60,611 nucleotides of DNA from Cytobacillus gottheilii (GTDB lineage Bacteria > Bacillota > Bacilli > Bacillales > Cytobacillaceae): the NCBI RefSeq assembly GCF_900166665.1, contig NZ_LT800494.1:3245558-3306168 (forward strand), in the 5' to 3' direction. The position numbers and the translations under genes were made by a program. The notes under the pieces were generated by a model. It ran no database searches. It was given only the letters and a program-made list of their open reading frames with translations, and was not told the origin of the DNA. Positions within the stretch are counted from its first letter, which is position 1. Every line of letters starts with the position of its first letter. Shown here piece after piece: positions 10,555 to 17,660 of the stretch.

Positions 10555-11272
10555 CTATTACATATAGAATCATAATGATAAAAAATAGTGCTGAATTGAT
10601 TATTTCATAGATGCCTATTCTCATGACTGAACGCTTTTTTCCATATAGATAGATGGCTCTAAATAGGCTTGGAAGGTAAGCGATAGCAATAATAAGCTCT
10701 CCCCATATTAGGAACGTCAATGGAATAAGAATATGATAACTCCATGATAGCAGCTTATAGGTCCTATTTGATTTTTCCCGAATCATGGTTTTCACATATA
10801 AGGTGCTCCCTGTAAAGAAAAGCAGCGTACAAATAGAGATTAAAATACTCATCTTTTCCACGTTTCCATTGATTAATATAGCTCCCGCCAATCCGGAAAG
10901 GGAAAATATCATGATGGCACATACATCATTCAAAAAAGCTCTGTCTTTATTTTTAGCTGAAAAATACACATTTAATAGCATAAACGGAATAAATACGAGC
11001 CCAAGCCAAATAAGCTTTGGCTCGTGAAAAACAGGTATGATCAGCAAGAAAGCTGCAATTGTAAAATAAACAGATGCCCAAACCTTATGCTCTTTTTTCT
11101 TCTTTCTTTTAAACAGCAATAAAAATGGGTACGTCCCTAAATATAAGAAGAACCATCCTGAAAATAACAGAAGCATTCTCCAATCAAAATTCCCGGCTGC
11201 TGCAACTCCTAGCCAAAATGGAATAATGAGCATCGCCCATGCTCCATGCTGCTTTGGCAAAAATAATTTCAT
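10535..11272 (-). CDS. ywiC: YwiC-like integral membrane protein
   Basis: A 245-residue polytopic membrane protein with about eight hydrophobic segments, opening with the characteristic MKLFLPKQHGAWAM. It resembles B. subtilis YwiC, a gene next to narK-fnr and reported in the Fnr regulon; its biochemical role is unknown to me. The N-terminal QHGAW motif recalls UbiA-like or YwiC families but I see no clear prenyltransferase Asp-rich motif. Start ATG 11272 follows GGGGGAG; the longer reading from 11338 has no RBS. A candidate Fnr operator lies 52-67 bp upstream. Confidence 0.85.
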   Translation of the reverse strand: MKLFLPKQHGAWAMLIIPFWLGVAAAGNFDWRMLLLFSGWFFLYLGTYPFLLLFKRKKKKEHKVWASVYFTIAAFLLIIPVFHEPKLIWLGLVFIPFMLLNVYFSAKNKDRAFLNDVCAIMIFSLSGLAGAILINGNVEKMSILISICTLLFFTGSTLYVKTMIREKSNRTYKLLSWSYHILIPLTFLIWGELIIAIAYLPSLFRAIYLYGKKRSVMRIGIYEIINSALFFIIMILYVIEKHPVH

Positions 11273-11296
11273 TCCGTATCTCCCCCTGTCTCGAAT

Positions 11297-11339
11297 ATCA
11301 TAAACGATTACAGAATGAAGATAAGTGCTGTATATCACA
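11297..11339 (-). promoter_or_regulatory. Fnr-dependent promoter of ywiC
   Basis: On the minus strand TGTGATATACAGCACT (11324-11339) has an intact TGTGA half and a weaker GCACT half with 6-bp spacing. A -10 box TATGAT lies at 11297-11302. If transcription starts near 11290, the operator centre is at -41.5, the classic position for Fnr activation without a -35 box. The site closely resembles the one before ric (TGTGATATAAATCACT). Confidence 0.6.
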
Positions 11340-11416
11340 AATGTATTAGATAAAGTAGCCTGCGCTATTAAATTACTTGAATGTGTTTAATAGTTTTCTT
11401 TTACAATCATATAGAA

Positions 11417-11447
11417 AAACGGAATCCTATTGGTCAGGACTCCGTTT
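11417..11447 (-). terminator. moeA-mobB terminator overlapping the mobB stop codon
   Basis: AAACGGAATCCT (11417-11428) pairs with AGGACTCCGTTT (11436-11447) with one G-T wobble, followed on the minus strand by a T-run. The mobB stop codon (11427-11429) lies inside the structure, so the last mobB codons double as a stem arm. Confidence 0.75.
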
Positions 11448-11957
11448 ACCTTCCTCTATACTCTTTAATAAGTACGATACCAGCCACTCAAGACCCGCTA
11501 TATCTTCAATATGAAAACCATCAGATTGCAATTGTTTTTCCCAATAAAATTGAATTTCTATGTTTGTTAAATCATTAAGCAACTGGAGATCATCATTCGT
11601 ACGTATGAGAACTGCCTTTGGAAACTCTTCATGTTTATGTCCTTCAATTAATATGAGGTCAGGGCTTAGCGAAGAGGCCATACGGATTTTTTCATTCAAT
11701 GACCACTCTTGCTTTTCTGCATGAAGAATCAGCCTTCCGCCGCCTTCAACAATAGAAGCAGCTGCACCAGCCTTTACATGCCGAAATGAATCCTTATCTT
11801 CATCTAACGAAGGCTTTCCGCCATGACCATGATGCTTGATGACGACTGTTCTTTTCCCATTAGCTTTAAGTCGGTTTAACACTTGCTCTACTAGAGTCGT
11901 CTTTCCGCTATTTTGGTATCCAACAATTTGAAAAATAAAAGGAGAATCGATTACCAT
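11427..11957 (-). CDS. mobB: Molybdopterin-guanine dinucleotide biosynthesis adaptor protein B
   Basis: GTP-binding partner of MobA in attachment of GMP to molybdopterin. The 176-residue P-loop protein has Walker A GYQNSGKTTL near residue 12, the KHHGHGG motif near 42 and LILIEGHKHE near 104, all typical of MobB. The start overlaps the moeA stop as ATGGTAA, so it is translationally coupled to moeA. mobA is not in the window. MGD cofactor is required by nitrate reductase and formate dehydrogenase, in keeping with the nearby fnr genes. Confidence 0.93.
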   Translation of the reverse strand: MVIDSPFIFQIVGYQNSGKTTLVEQVLNRLKANGKRTVVIKHHGHGGKPSLDEDKDSFRHVKAGAAASIVEGGGRLILHAEKQEWSLNEKIRMASSLSPDLILIEGHKHEEFPKAVLIRTNDDLQLLNDLTNIEIQFYWEKQLQSDGFHIEDIAGLEWLVSYLLKSIEEGKRSPDQ

Positions 11958-13216
11958 GGCCACTCGCTGCCTGTAAATTCCTCAAGAAGCAGGACATCTA
12001 CTTCGTCTCCGTTCATAAAGCCTCGGCTGCCCCCAGGCAGAATCATTAAGGCATTAGCTCCAGCAAGACTCATAACAATATTGGATTTATCCATACCGCT
12101 TGGTGCAGCGACAAGCTTCCCATCTTCCACACTTAATATCGCTCGGACAAAGCGAGTGAACGGATTTGCTTTTGGAAAATCTGCTGTTAAAATAGCCTTC
12201 TCACGTCTTAAATGTGGTTTGTCAGAAAACAGGAAGGTACGGATAATCGGACGCACAAATAATTCGAATCCTACATAGCAGGCGGAAGGATTACCCGAAA
12301 GTCCAAAGAGCAGTTTTCCATCCAGTTGGGCAACAGTTGTTACGCTCCCAGGTCTCATCGCCACTTTATTAAACAAAACCTCTGCTCCAAGTTTTTCATA
12401 AATGGCGGGCAAGTAATCAAAATCACCAACTGATACCCCACCTGTTGTAATCAGAAAATCGCTCTCCTGCAAGGCTTTTTCTACAGCATTAAAGCATGTC
12501 TCAAAGTCATCCGGAAGCTTCCCTAAATAAGAAGCTTTCCCGCCTGCTCTTTCAATTTGAGCGGTAATCATTAATGCATTACTGTTGCGGATTTTTCCTG
12601 GTTCAAGGTCATCTTCTACCTCTAATAACTCAGAGCCTGTTGCAAATAAGGCAATTGCAGGCTTTTTCGCGACGGGTACATCAGCATACCCAAATGTTGC
12701 CAGCACAGCCTGTGTACCGGGATTGATTAGGGTTCCTTTATGAATTAAAACTTTACCTGCCTTAGCATCTTCCCCTTTAAAAGACACATTTTCACCTTTT
12801 TTTAATTTACGCTTGGTAGACATATAAGTATTTCCATTTTTTTCAAATGTTTTGGATAGTTCAAGCATTAAGACGGCATCACAGCCTTCAGGCATTTGGG
12901 CACCCGTCATAATTCGAACCGCCTGAAAAGCTCCTGGAATCTTATTTGTAACGTGACCTGCGCCAATATGATCAATAACTTCAAACTCTATTTCATGTCT
13001 CTGCGAAGCTTGAGCAGTATCCACTGAGCGAAGAGCAAAACCATCATATGGGGCGCGATCAAAATGTGGAACATCATGAGTAGCCTTTATATCATCAGCT
13101 AAATATCTTCCATTGCTTGTATAAATAGAACTATTTTCTGCTTCCCCTTTTTTCTCATATTTCATTACCCTCGCAACAGCATCAGCAATTTGGATTGGGT
13201 TTCTTTTTTCCAGCAA
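11951..13216 (-). CDS. moeA: Molybdopterin molybdenumtransferase
   Basis: Inserts molybdate into adenylylated molybdopterin to form active Mo cofactor. At 421 residues it is family length. Motifs are PHFDRAPYDGFALR near residue 47, GEDAKAG near 142, the FATGSELLE segment near 189, the TTGGVSVGD loop near 255 and the GLSGNPSACYVGFE segment near 305. I chose TTG 13216 as start because AGGAG lies 9 bases upstream; the in-frame TTG at 13225 abuts the Shine-Dalgarno. It forms an operon with mobB. Confidence 0.93.
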   Translation of the reverse strand: MLEKRNPIQIADAVARVMKYEKKGEAENSSIYTSNGRYLADDIKATHDVPHFDRAPYDGFALRSVDTAQASQRHEIEFEVIDHIGAGHVTNKIPGAFQAVRIMTGAQMPEGCDAVLMLELSKTFEKNGNTYMSTKRKLKKGENVSFKGEDAKAGKVLIHKGTLINPGTQAVLATFGYADVPVAKKPAIALFATGSELLEVEDDLEPGKIRNSNALMITAQIERAGGKASYLGKLPDDFETCFNAVEKALQESDFLITTGGVSVGDFDYLPAIYEKLGAEVLFNKVAMRPGSVTTVAQLDGKLLFGLSGNPSACYVGFELFVRPIIRTFLFSDKPHLRREKAILTADFPKANPFTRFVRAILSVEDGKLVAAPSGMDKSNIVMSLAGANALMILPGGSRGFMNGDEVDVLLLEEFTGSEWPW

Positions 13217-13375
13217 AACAATCAACTCCTATGTACTAAACATCAGTAGCATTACCATTTAATTTATATTATAAAGCTTCTATTGAGTAAGCATCATGAT
13301 TTAACTCACACTTTTTGATGTATGTATCTGTATTTTCCAGTCCCATAAAGAAAGATGAAAACTTTTTTTGTTTTA

Positions 13376-13391
13376 TGTGATATAAATCACT
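13376..13391 (+). promoter_or_regulatory. Fnr-like operator upstream of ric
   Basis: TGTGATATAAATCACT is a near-perfect TGTGA-N6-TCACA dyad 59 bp before the ric start codon. It would be centred at -41.5 if the weak -10 TAAACT (13413-13418) is used. A better -10 match, TGTAAT at 13401-13406, would instead place the site near -29, where it might repress. The same region also lies about 160 bp upstream of moeA on the other strand. Confidence 0.6.
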
Positions 13392-13449
13392 AAATGAATT
13401 TGTAATGATAAGTAAACTAAAAGTACCCCATTTTAAGGAGGATTTACAA

Positions 13450-14130
13450 ATGATCGTATTAAATGAAGAAAGCATTGTAAAAGAAATTGTCAATGAATAC
13501 CCAAGAACAAGTGACATTTTTAAGCGTTATCAGATCGATTTTTGCTGCGGAGGCAACAATTCCTTACTACATGCAGTTGAGAATAAAAATATATCACTTC
13601 AGCAGTTAATGGATGAACTGCATGATTCTGTTCAAAATGAGCAAAGCAAACAGGATCATCCCGATATTTGGACAAATTCAAGCTCTGAACAATTAATTCA
13701 TCATATTCAGGAATATTACCATGCTGAGCTTAAAGAAGAACTGCCGGCATTAAGCCCTTATGTTACAAAAGTTTCCCGTGTTCATGGAGAGCGTAAACCT
13801 GAACTAATCCGAGTTTATGAGCTATTTTACGCATTAAAGAAAGAATTGCTAGAACACACGGAAAAAGAAGAGCAAGAAGTTTTTCCTTTACTCATTCAAA
13901 TGGATCATATGCAGGAAGAATCAAGAGATCAGCTGCAATCCTTAATAGATGAACATAAAGAAGTAGGTCAGTTGTTAGCGGAACTTCGCTCTGTTACATC
14001 CAACTATACTCCTCCTCTTGATGCATGCGGAACATACCGACTTGTTTATAAACGACTAGAAAGACTAGAAGAACAAACATTTATGCATATTCATCTTGAA
14101 AACAACATCTTATTTCCAAGATATTCATAA
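13450..14130 (+). CDS. ric: Iron-sulfur cluster repair di-iron protein (ScdA/YtfE/Ric)
   Basis: Di-iron protein that repairs Fe-S clusters damaged by nitric oxide or peroxide. The 226-residue product has the N-terminal ScdA_N/DUF542 domain with the DFCCGGNNSL motif near residue 31, then a hemerythrin-like four-helix domain with metal-binding His/Glu in HHIQEYYHAEL, HTEKEEQEVFPLL, DEHKEVGQLL and MHIHLENNILFPR. ATG 13450 is preceded by AAGGAGG. An Fnr-like operator lies upstream. Beside two Fe-S Fnr regulators it fits a role in low oxygen or NO stress. Confidence 0.92.
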   Translation: MIVLNEESIVKEIVNEYPRTSDIFKRYQIDFCCGGNNSLLHAVENKNISLQQLMDELHDSVQNEQSKQDHPDIWTNSSSEQLIHHIQEYYHAELKEELPALSPYVTKVSRVHGERKPELIRVYELFYALKKELLEHTEKEEQEVFPLLIQMDHMQEESRDQLQSLIDEHKEVGQLLAELRSVTSNYTPPLDACGTYRLVYKRLERLEEQTFMHIHLENNILFPRYS

Positions 14131-14138
14131 TAAAAAGG

Positions 14139-14172
14139 GAGGGGATTTCCACAGCTGGAATCCCCTCTTGTT
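14139..14172. terminator. Terminator between ric and moaA
   Basis: GAGGGGATT (14139-14147) pairs with AATCCCCTC (14159-14167), with TTGTTTTT after it on the plus strand. It lies between converging ric and moaA and ends ric transcription. Confidence 0.8.
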
Positions 14173-14201
14173 TTTATAAAATTTGTTTGAGCCTTACCGC
14201 A

Positions 14202-15218
14202 TTATCCCCCGATATAGGACATTTCTATTTTTTTGCGATTAGCTGCTGTTTCCTCTGTTCTTTCGTCTGAATATCTGTCATTACGTCCATCCCAGATCGA
14301 AATAATGCGCTGGCGTATTTCCTCATCACTGGTACCAGCTCTCATAAATTCTTTCAGATCATGACCATTTCCATTAAATAAACATGTAAAAATCTGTCCG
14401 TTTGCAGATAATCTCGAGCGTGTGCAGCTTGAGCAGAAAGATTCAGAAACGGATGTGATAAATCCTACATCCACATTTTTATCTTTATACCGATAGCGCT
14501 TCGCTACTTCCCCAAAATAATCCGGATCAACTGGATCCAATAAAAAATGTTCACTTAGAAGATTAAAAATTTCTTGTTTGGTCACAACATCGTCCATTTT
14601 CCAGCCATTTGTGCTTCCAACATCCATATATTCAATAAAGCGGAGCTGAAGTCCCTCTTCTTTACAGAATCTTGCCATCGGTACGATTTCTTCGTCGTTT
14701 AAGCCTCTTTTAACAACCATATTGATTTTTACACCTAATCCAGCTTCTTTGGCAGCATTTATTCCTTTTAAAACTGGCTTTGTACCAATACCACGACCAT
14801 TAATTTCTCCAAAAAGTTCATCCTTCAGGCTATCAAGGCTGATATTTACTCTTTTCAAGCCTGCTTTCTTTAAGGACTCTGCATACTTCGGAAGCAAAAC
14901 AGCATTCGTTGTTAAGCCTATATCTTCTAAACCTTCTATTTGTGAAAGCATCTGGACAAGAACGGGAAGGTCCTTTCTCATAAGCGGCTCCCCGCCCGTC
15001 AGCCTGATTTTTTCTACGCCAAGGTCAACAAATATTTTTGCAAGCCGTTCAATTTCTTCATAAGTTAATAATTCGCTGCGAGGCAGAAAGGCAAAGTCTG
15101 GTCCAAATATATCTGCAGGCATACAATATGTGCAGCGAAAATTACAGCGATCTATTACAGATATTCTTAAATCCCGTAAAGGTCTTTTTAACTGATCCTT
15201 TATGATTGTTTTCGTCAT
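14202..15218 (-). CDS. moaA: GTP 3',8-cyclase
   Basis: Radical-SAM enzyme that, with MoaC, turns GTP into cyclic pyranopterin monophosphate, the first molybdopterin step. The 338-residue protein has the SAM-cluster motif CNFRCTYC near residue 26, [12 protein letters not shown] near 71, the second-cluster region [13 protein letters not shown] followed by a third Cys (about 260-280), and the essential C-terminal Gly-Gly. ATG 15218 is preferred since GGAG lies 9 bases before it and the ATG at 15233 lacks an RBS. moaC, moaB, moaD and moaE are not in the window. Confidence 0.94.
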   Translation of the reverse strand: MTKTIIKDQLKRPLRDLRISVIDRCNFRCTYCMPADIFGPDFAFLPRSELLTYEEIERLAKIFVDLGVEKIRLTGGEPLMRKDLPVLVQMLSQIEGLEDIGLTTNAVLLPKYAESLKKAGLKRVNISLDSLKDELFGEINGRGIGTKPVLKGINAAKEAGLGVKINMVVKRGLNDEEIVPMARFCKEEGLQLRFIEYMDVGSTNGWKMDDVVTKQEIFNLLSEHFLLDPVDPDYFGEVAKRYRYKDKNVDVGFITSVSESFCSSCTRSRLSANGQIFTCLFNGNGHDLKEFMRAGTSDEEIRQRIISIWDGRNDRYSDERTEETAANRKKIEMSYIGG

Positions 15219-15233
15219 TCCAGTCAACTCCAT

Positions 15234-15540
15234 GATTGCATAATATATTCAGATGATGTCCCCTGAATTACTCACACAATTGCTGATAAACACAGGCTCT
15301 TTCGTATACATTATGACTTTTTAACACTCTAGCCTTGTTTTTAGAATAGGTACTCTCATAGCAGAGAGCTTAATAAATCTTTTCCTTAATGTTATTACAA
15401 CATAAATTCAGTAGAAAAAGTTAAAAACCTGATAAATGTCATCATGCTGTCATAATTTATCCAAAATCAGCATCCAAACCTAACAGTTTCTATTATTTCA
15501 TAAAGCTTTCACAGCTTAACAACCTAACAACCGTTATAAT
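15234..15540. other. Intergenic region upstream of moaA
   Basis: About 300 bp of A/T-rich sequence with no convincing ORF. It must hold the moaA promoter on the minus strand. A half-site TTGTGTGA on the minus strand near 15270 lacks a proper second half, so I do not call an Fnr operator. The repeat array begins at its right edge. Confidence 0.5.
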
Positions 15541-15666
15541 AAGAAAAGCGGAAGGCGCTTGCTCAGGGGCGACAAGCATAAGAAGAGCCGACTGGAAGGT
15601 TGTTCTTTAACCTTCTAGACGGATTGGCTTATGACCTCGAGCCCCTAGCGCCTGGAACTAGACAAT
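15541..15666 (+). repeat. Covarying stem repeat, copy A
   Basis: A ~125-bp unit AAAGCGGAAGGCGCT...AGCGCCTGG that folds into a long interrupted stem. GGCGCT (15554-15559) pairs with AGCGCC (15647-15652), GGGGC (15566-15570) with GCCCC (15641-15645), and CATAAG (15577-15582) with CTTATG (15628-15633). It is capped by an inner hairpin GAAGGTT/AACCTTC. Copies A, B and truncated C are in tandem before the second fnr gene. Confidence 0.85.
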
Positions 15667-15791
15667 AAGAAAAGCGGAAGGCGCTTCTCAGGGGCGACAA
15701 GCATAAGACGAGCCGGCTGGAAGGTTGTTCTTTAACCTTCTAGACGGATTGGCTTATGACCTCGAGCCCCTAGCGCCTGGAGCTAGACAAT
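15667..15791 (+). repeat. Covarying stem repeat, copy B
   Basis: Direct tandem duplicate of copy A with only a few differences, including loss of one G in GCTTGCTCA and CGGCTGG for CGACTGG. The same stem arms and inner hairpin are kept. Confidence 0.85.
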
Positions 15792-15836
15792 AAGAAAAGC
15801 GGAAGCGCCTGCTCAGGGGCGACAAAGCTTAAAACG
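15792..15836 (+). repeat. Covarying stem repeat, truncated copy C
   Basis: Only the left ~45 bp of the unit is present (AAGAAAAGCGGAAGCGCC through GACAAAGCTTAA). It ends about 35 bp before the second fnr start codon, so the gene's immediate promoter region is a repeat junction. Confidence 0.75.
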
Positions 15837-15872
15837 ACATTTAATATTTTATAATGAAGGCGGTATATTATT

Positions 15873-16574
15873 ATGCCTCAAACCGTTAAAGCTACTCAAT
15901 CGATTGAAATCAGAGAACTATTAAAGTTAGCATACAAAACTTTTACTAGTCAAAAAGGGGAATTCCTTTTTCAAGAAGGTATGCCTGCCAAAGAATTATA
16001 TATCATTAAATCAGGCAAAATTCAAATCAGCAAGATTACGACAGATGGAAGAGAACTGGCCTTAAGAATTTGTGGAGAAAATGATCTGTGCGGTGAATTA
16101 ACATTGTTCACTGATTCTCCAACCTATTTATTAAGTGCACTAGTTTTAGAAGAAGGAGAGATTGCTGTGGTGAGCAGCGATACCCTTGAAAATGAGCTTT
16201 TTCGAAACAGCGACCTTGCATTTGAATATATGAAATGGATGAGTGATCATTTTCGGCGTACACAAACTAAGTTCCGAGACCTCGTTTTAAACGGAAAAAA
16301 GGGAGCATTATATTCAACCCTTATTCGAATGACCAATAGCTACGGAGCAAAAAAGGAAGATGGCAGTATATTAATTGATCTGCCCTTAACCAATCAAGAA
16401 CTAGCTAAATTCTGCGCTACTACAAGAGAAAGCACCAATCGAATATTAAACGATTTGAAAAAAGATCATATCATTTCCATTAAAAAAGGAAAAATCACCG
16501 TTCACAATCTTCAATATTTAAAAACCGAAATCGGCTGTGAACACTGCCCTGCCATTTATTGCAATATTGAATGA
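15873..16574 (+). CDS. Fnr-type transcription regulator (copy 2)
   Basis: A 233-residue paralogue of the 9831-10520 gene with the same plan: sensor barrel, dimer helix and winged helix with recognition region TTRESTNRIL. C-terminal Cys222, Cys225 and Cys230 are in the same C-x2-C-x4-C spacing used to hold [4Fe-4S] in B. subtilis Fnr, and FRDLVLNGKKGALYSTLIR is shared with copy 1 almost residue for residue. ATG 15873 lies 8 bases after a GAAGGCGG Shine-Dalgarno-like stretch. It is bracketed by tandem repeats on both sides, and the downstream array begins at its stop codon. Its targets are not known. Confidence 0.88.
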   Translation: MPQTVKATQSIEIRELLKLAYKTFTSQKGEFLFQEGMPAKELYIIKSGKIQISKITTDGRELALRICGENDLCGELTLFTDSPTYLLSALVLEEGEIAVVSSDTLENELFRNSDLAFEYMKWMSDHFRRTQTKFRDLVLNGKKGALYSTLIRMTNSYGAKKEDGSILIDLPLTNQELAKFCATTRESTNRILNDLKKDHIISIKKGKITVHNLQYLKTEIGCEHCPAIYCNIE

Positions 16575-16693
16575 AAAGCGGAAGGCGCTTGCCAGGGGCG
16601 ACAAGCATAAGACAGGCCAGGCGGAAGGTTGTTCTTTAACCTTTTGACTGGAATGACTTATGACCTCGAGCCCCTAGCGCCTGGAGCTAGACT
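16574..16693 (+). repeat. Covarying stem repeat, copy D
   Basis: Full unit starting on the last base of the fnr copy 2 stop codon. It keeps GGGGC/GCCCC, CATAAG/CTTATG and the inner GAAGGTT/AACCTT hairpin, with more divergence from A and B in the middle. Confidence 0.8.
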
Positions 16694-16695
16694 AT

Positions 16696-16819
16696 AAAAA
16701 GCGGAAGCGCCTTGCTCAGCCCCGACAAGCTTAAGGCAAGATGGCTAGAAGGTTGTTCTTTAACCTTCTGGACAGATTGACTTAAGACCTCGAGGGGCTA
16801 GGCGCTGCAGCTGGACTAT
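16696..16819 (+). repeat. Covarying stem repeat, copy E (arms swapped)
   Basis: Full unit in which the arms changed together: GCCCC (16719-16723) with GGGGC (16794-16798) instead of GGGGC/GCCCC, and CTTAAG with CTTAAG instead of CATAAG/CTTATG. Pairing is preserved while the sequence is not. Confidence 0.85.
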
Positions 16820-16848
16820 AAAAAGCGGAAGCGCCTTGCTCAGCCAAC
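16820..16848 (+). repeat. Covarying stem repeat, truncated copy F
   Basis: Left ~29 bp of an E-type unit (AAAAGCGGAAGCGCCTTGCTCAGCC), after which the sequence departs from the repeat. It mirrors truncated copy C on the other side of the gene. Confidence 0.7.
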
Positions 16849-16884
16849 GACTGTTCAGCTATTTTACCCTTCACATAAAAATAA

Positions 16885-16914
16885 AAAACAGGGGCAAATA
16901 AAAGTCCCTGTTTT
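16885..16914 (-). terminator. Terminator of the yitV-yitW-dsrE genes
   Basis: AAAACAGGG (16885-16893) pairs with CCCTGTTTT (16906-16914), with T-runs on either strand. It lies just after the DsrE-like gene's stop. Confidence 0.75.
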
Positions 16915-16920
16915 TTCATT

Positions 16921-17262
16921 TCAAGATATAGTGATGACCTCATATTCAGCAGCCAATTCGATGAAATGAGGCATGCCGCTGATCACTCCGGCAATAAGCT
17001 TGTTTTCAAGATCATAATAATCCACACATGTCTTGCATGCCAGCACGTCTACCCCTTTTTCTTCAAGCTCCTTTAAATGTATGGATACATAAGAGCTTTC
17101 CGTAAGAGTCAAAACCCCGCTGTTCATACAAAAAATAGCTTTAGGCAAGTCATCTCTTTGCTTTAACAGTGTGAAAAAGGTTTCAAGCACCGTTTCCCCC
17201 AGTTCTTTCTCACCTTTTCCAAGCTGATCAGAACTGACTAATATGACTTTATTGTTCATCAT
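16921..17262 (-). CDS. DsrE/YedF-like sulfur-relay family protein
   Basis: A 113-residue DsrE-fold protein that resembles the C-terminal domain of YedF-type selenium or sulfur metabolism proteins: LVSSDQLGKGEKELG at the N-terminus, a central VLACKTCVDYY with a Cys-x2-Cys pair near residue 77-80, and a hydrophobic tail. The Cys of such proteins may carry persulfide (family knowledge). No TusA/SirA domain is fused to it. Its ATG overlaps the yitW stop as TAATG, so the two are translationally coupled, which suggests a joint role in sulfur or Fe-S chemistry. The exact reaction is unknown. Confidence 0.8.
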   Translation of the reverse strand: MMNNKVILVSSDQLGKGEKELGETVLETFFTLLKQRDDLPKAIFCMNSGVLTLTESSYVSIHLKELEEKGVDVLACKTCVDYYDLENKLIAGVISGMPHFIELAAEYEVITIS

Positions 17263-17573
17263 TAATCACGGACACCTAGTGCAATCTTGGCATAACGAGA
17301 CATTTTATCCTTTGTCCAAGGAGGATTCCAGACGATATTCACTTCTGTCTCTTTTACTTCAGGAATGTCAGCAAGTGCCGCCTTTACCTGATCCACAATG
17401 GTTCCAGCTAATGGACAGCCCATAGATGTTAAGGTCATCTCCACTGTGGCTGTTCCACTTTCATCTACACTAACATCATATACTAAACCTAAATTAACAA
17501 TATCTATACCAAGCTCTGGGTCAACAACAAGCTCCAATGCACCCATCAAACTTTCTTTTAATTCATTATCCAT
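17262..17573 (-). CDS. yitW: MIP18/PaaD-like (DUF59) Fe-S assembly factor
   Basis: A 103-residue DUF59 protein with VDPELGIDIVNLGLVY, the hallmark TSMGCPLAGTI with its conserved Cys near residue 56, and the C-terminal VWNPPWTKDKMS. Homologues (SufT, MIP18, PaaD) help place Fe-S clusters on client proteins. ATG 17573 is chosen for the AAAGGAG upstream and for matching the recalled length of B. subtilis YitW; an ATG at 17597 has no RBS. Its stop overlaps the DsrE-like start. Confidence 0.92.
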   Translation of the reverse strand: MDNELKESLMGALELVVDPELGIDIVNLGLVYDVSVDESGTATVEMTLTSMGCPLAGTIVDQVKAALADIPEVKETEVNIVWNPPWTKDKMSRYAKIALGVRD

Positions 17574-17660
17574 TTTATGATACACTCCTTTGGACATCTT
17601 TGCCTACATCATACCAAATCACGAAAGCAATTGACAATAATACCTGTTAAACACACATAT

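Noticed and set aside
15255..15285. A TGTGA half-site upstream of moaA as an Fnr operator
   Set aside because: The second half reads CAGGG and does not match TCACA; no -10 box at the right distance.
15541..15836. Direct repeats that could suggest a CRISPR array
   Set aside because: Units are ~125 bp and abut head to tail with no spacers of constant size, and no cas genes are near.
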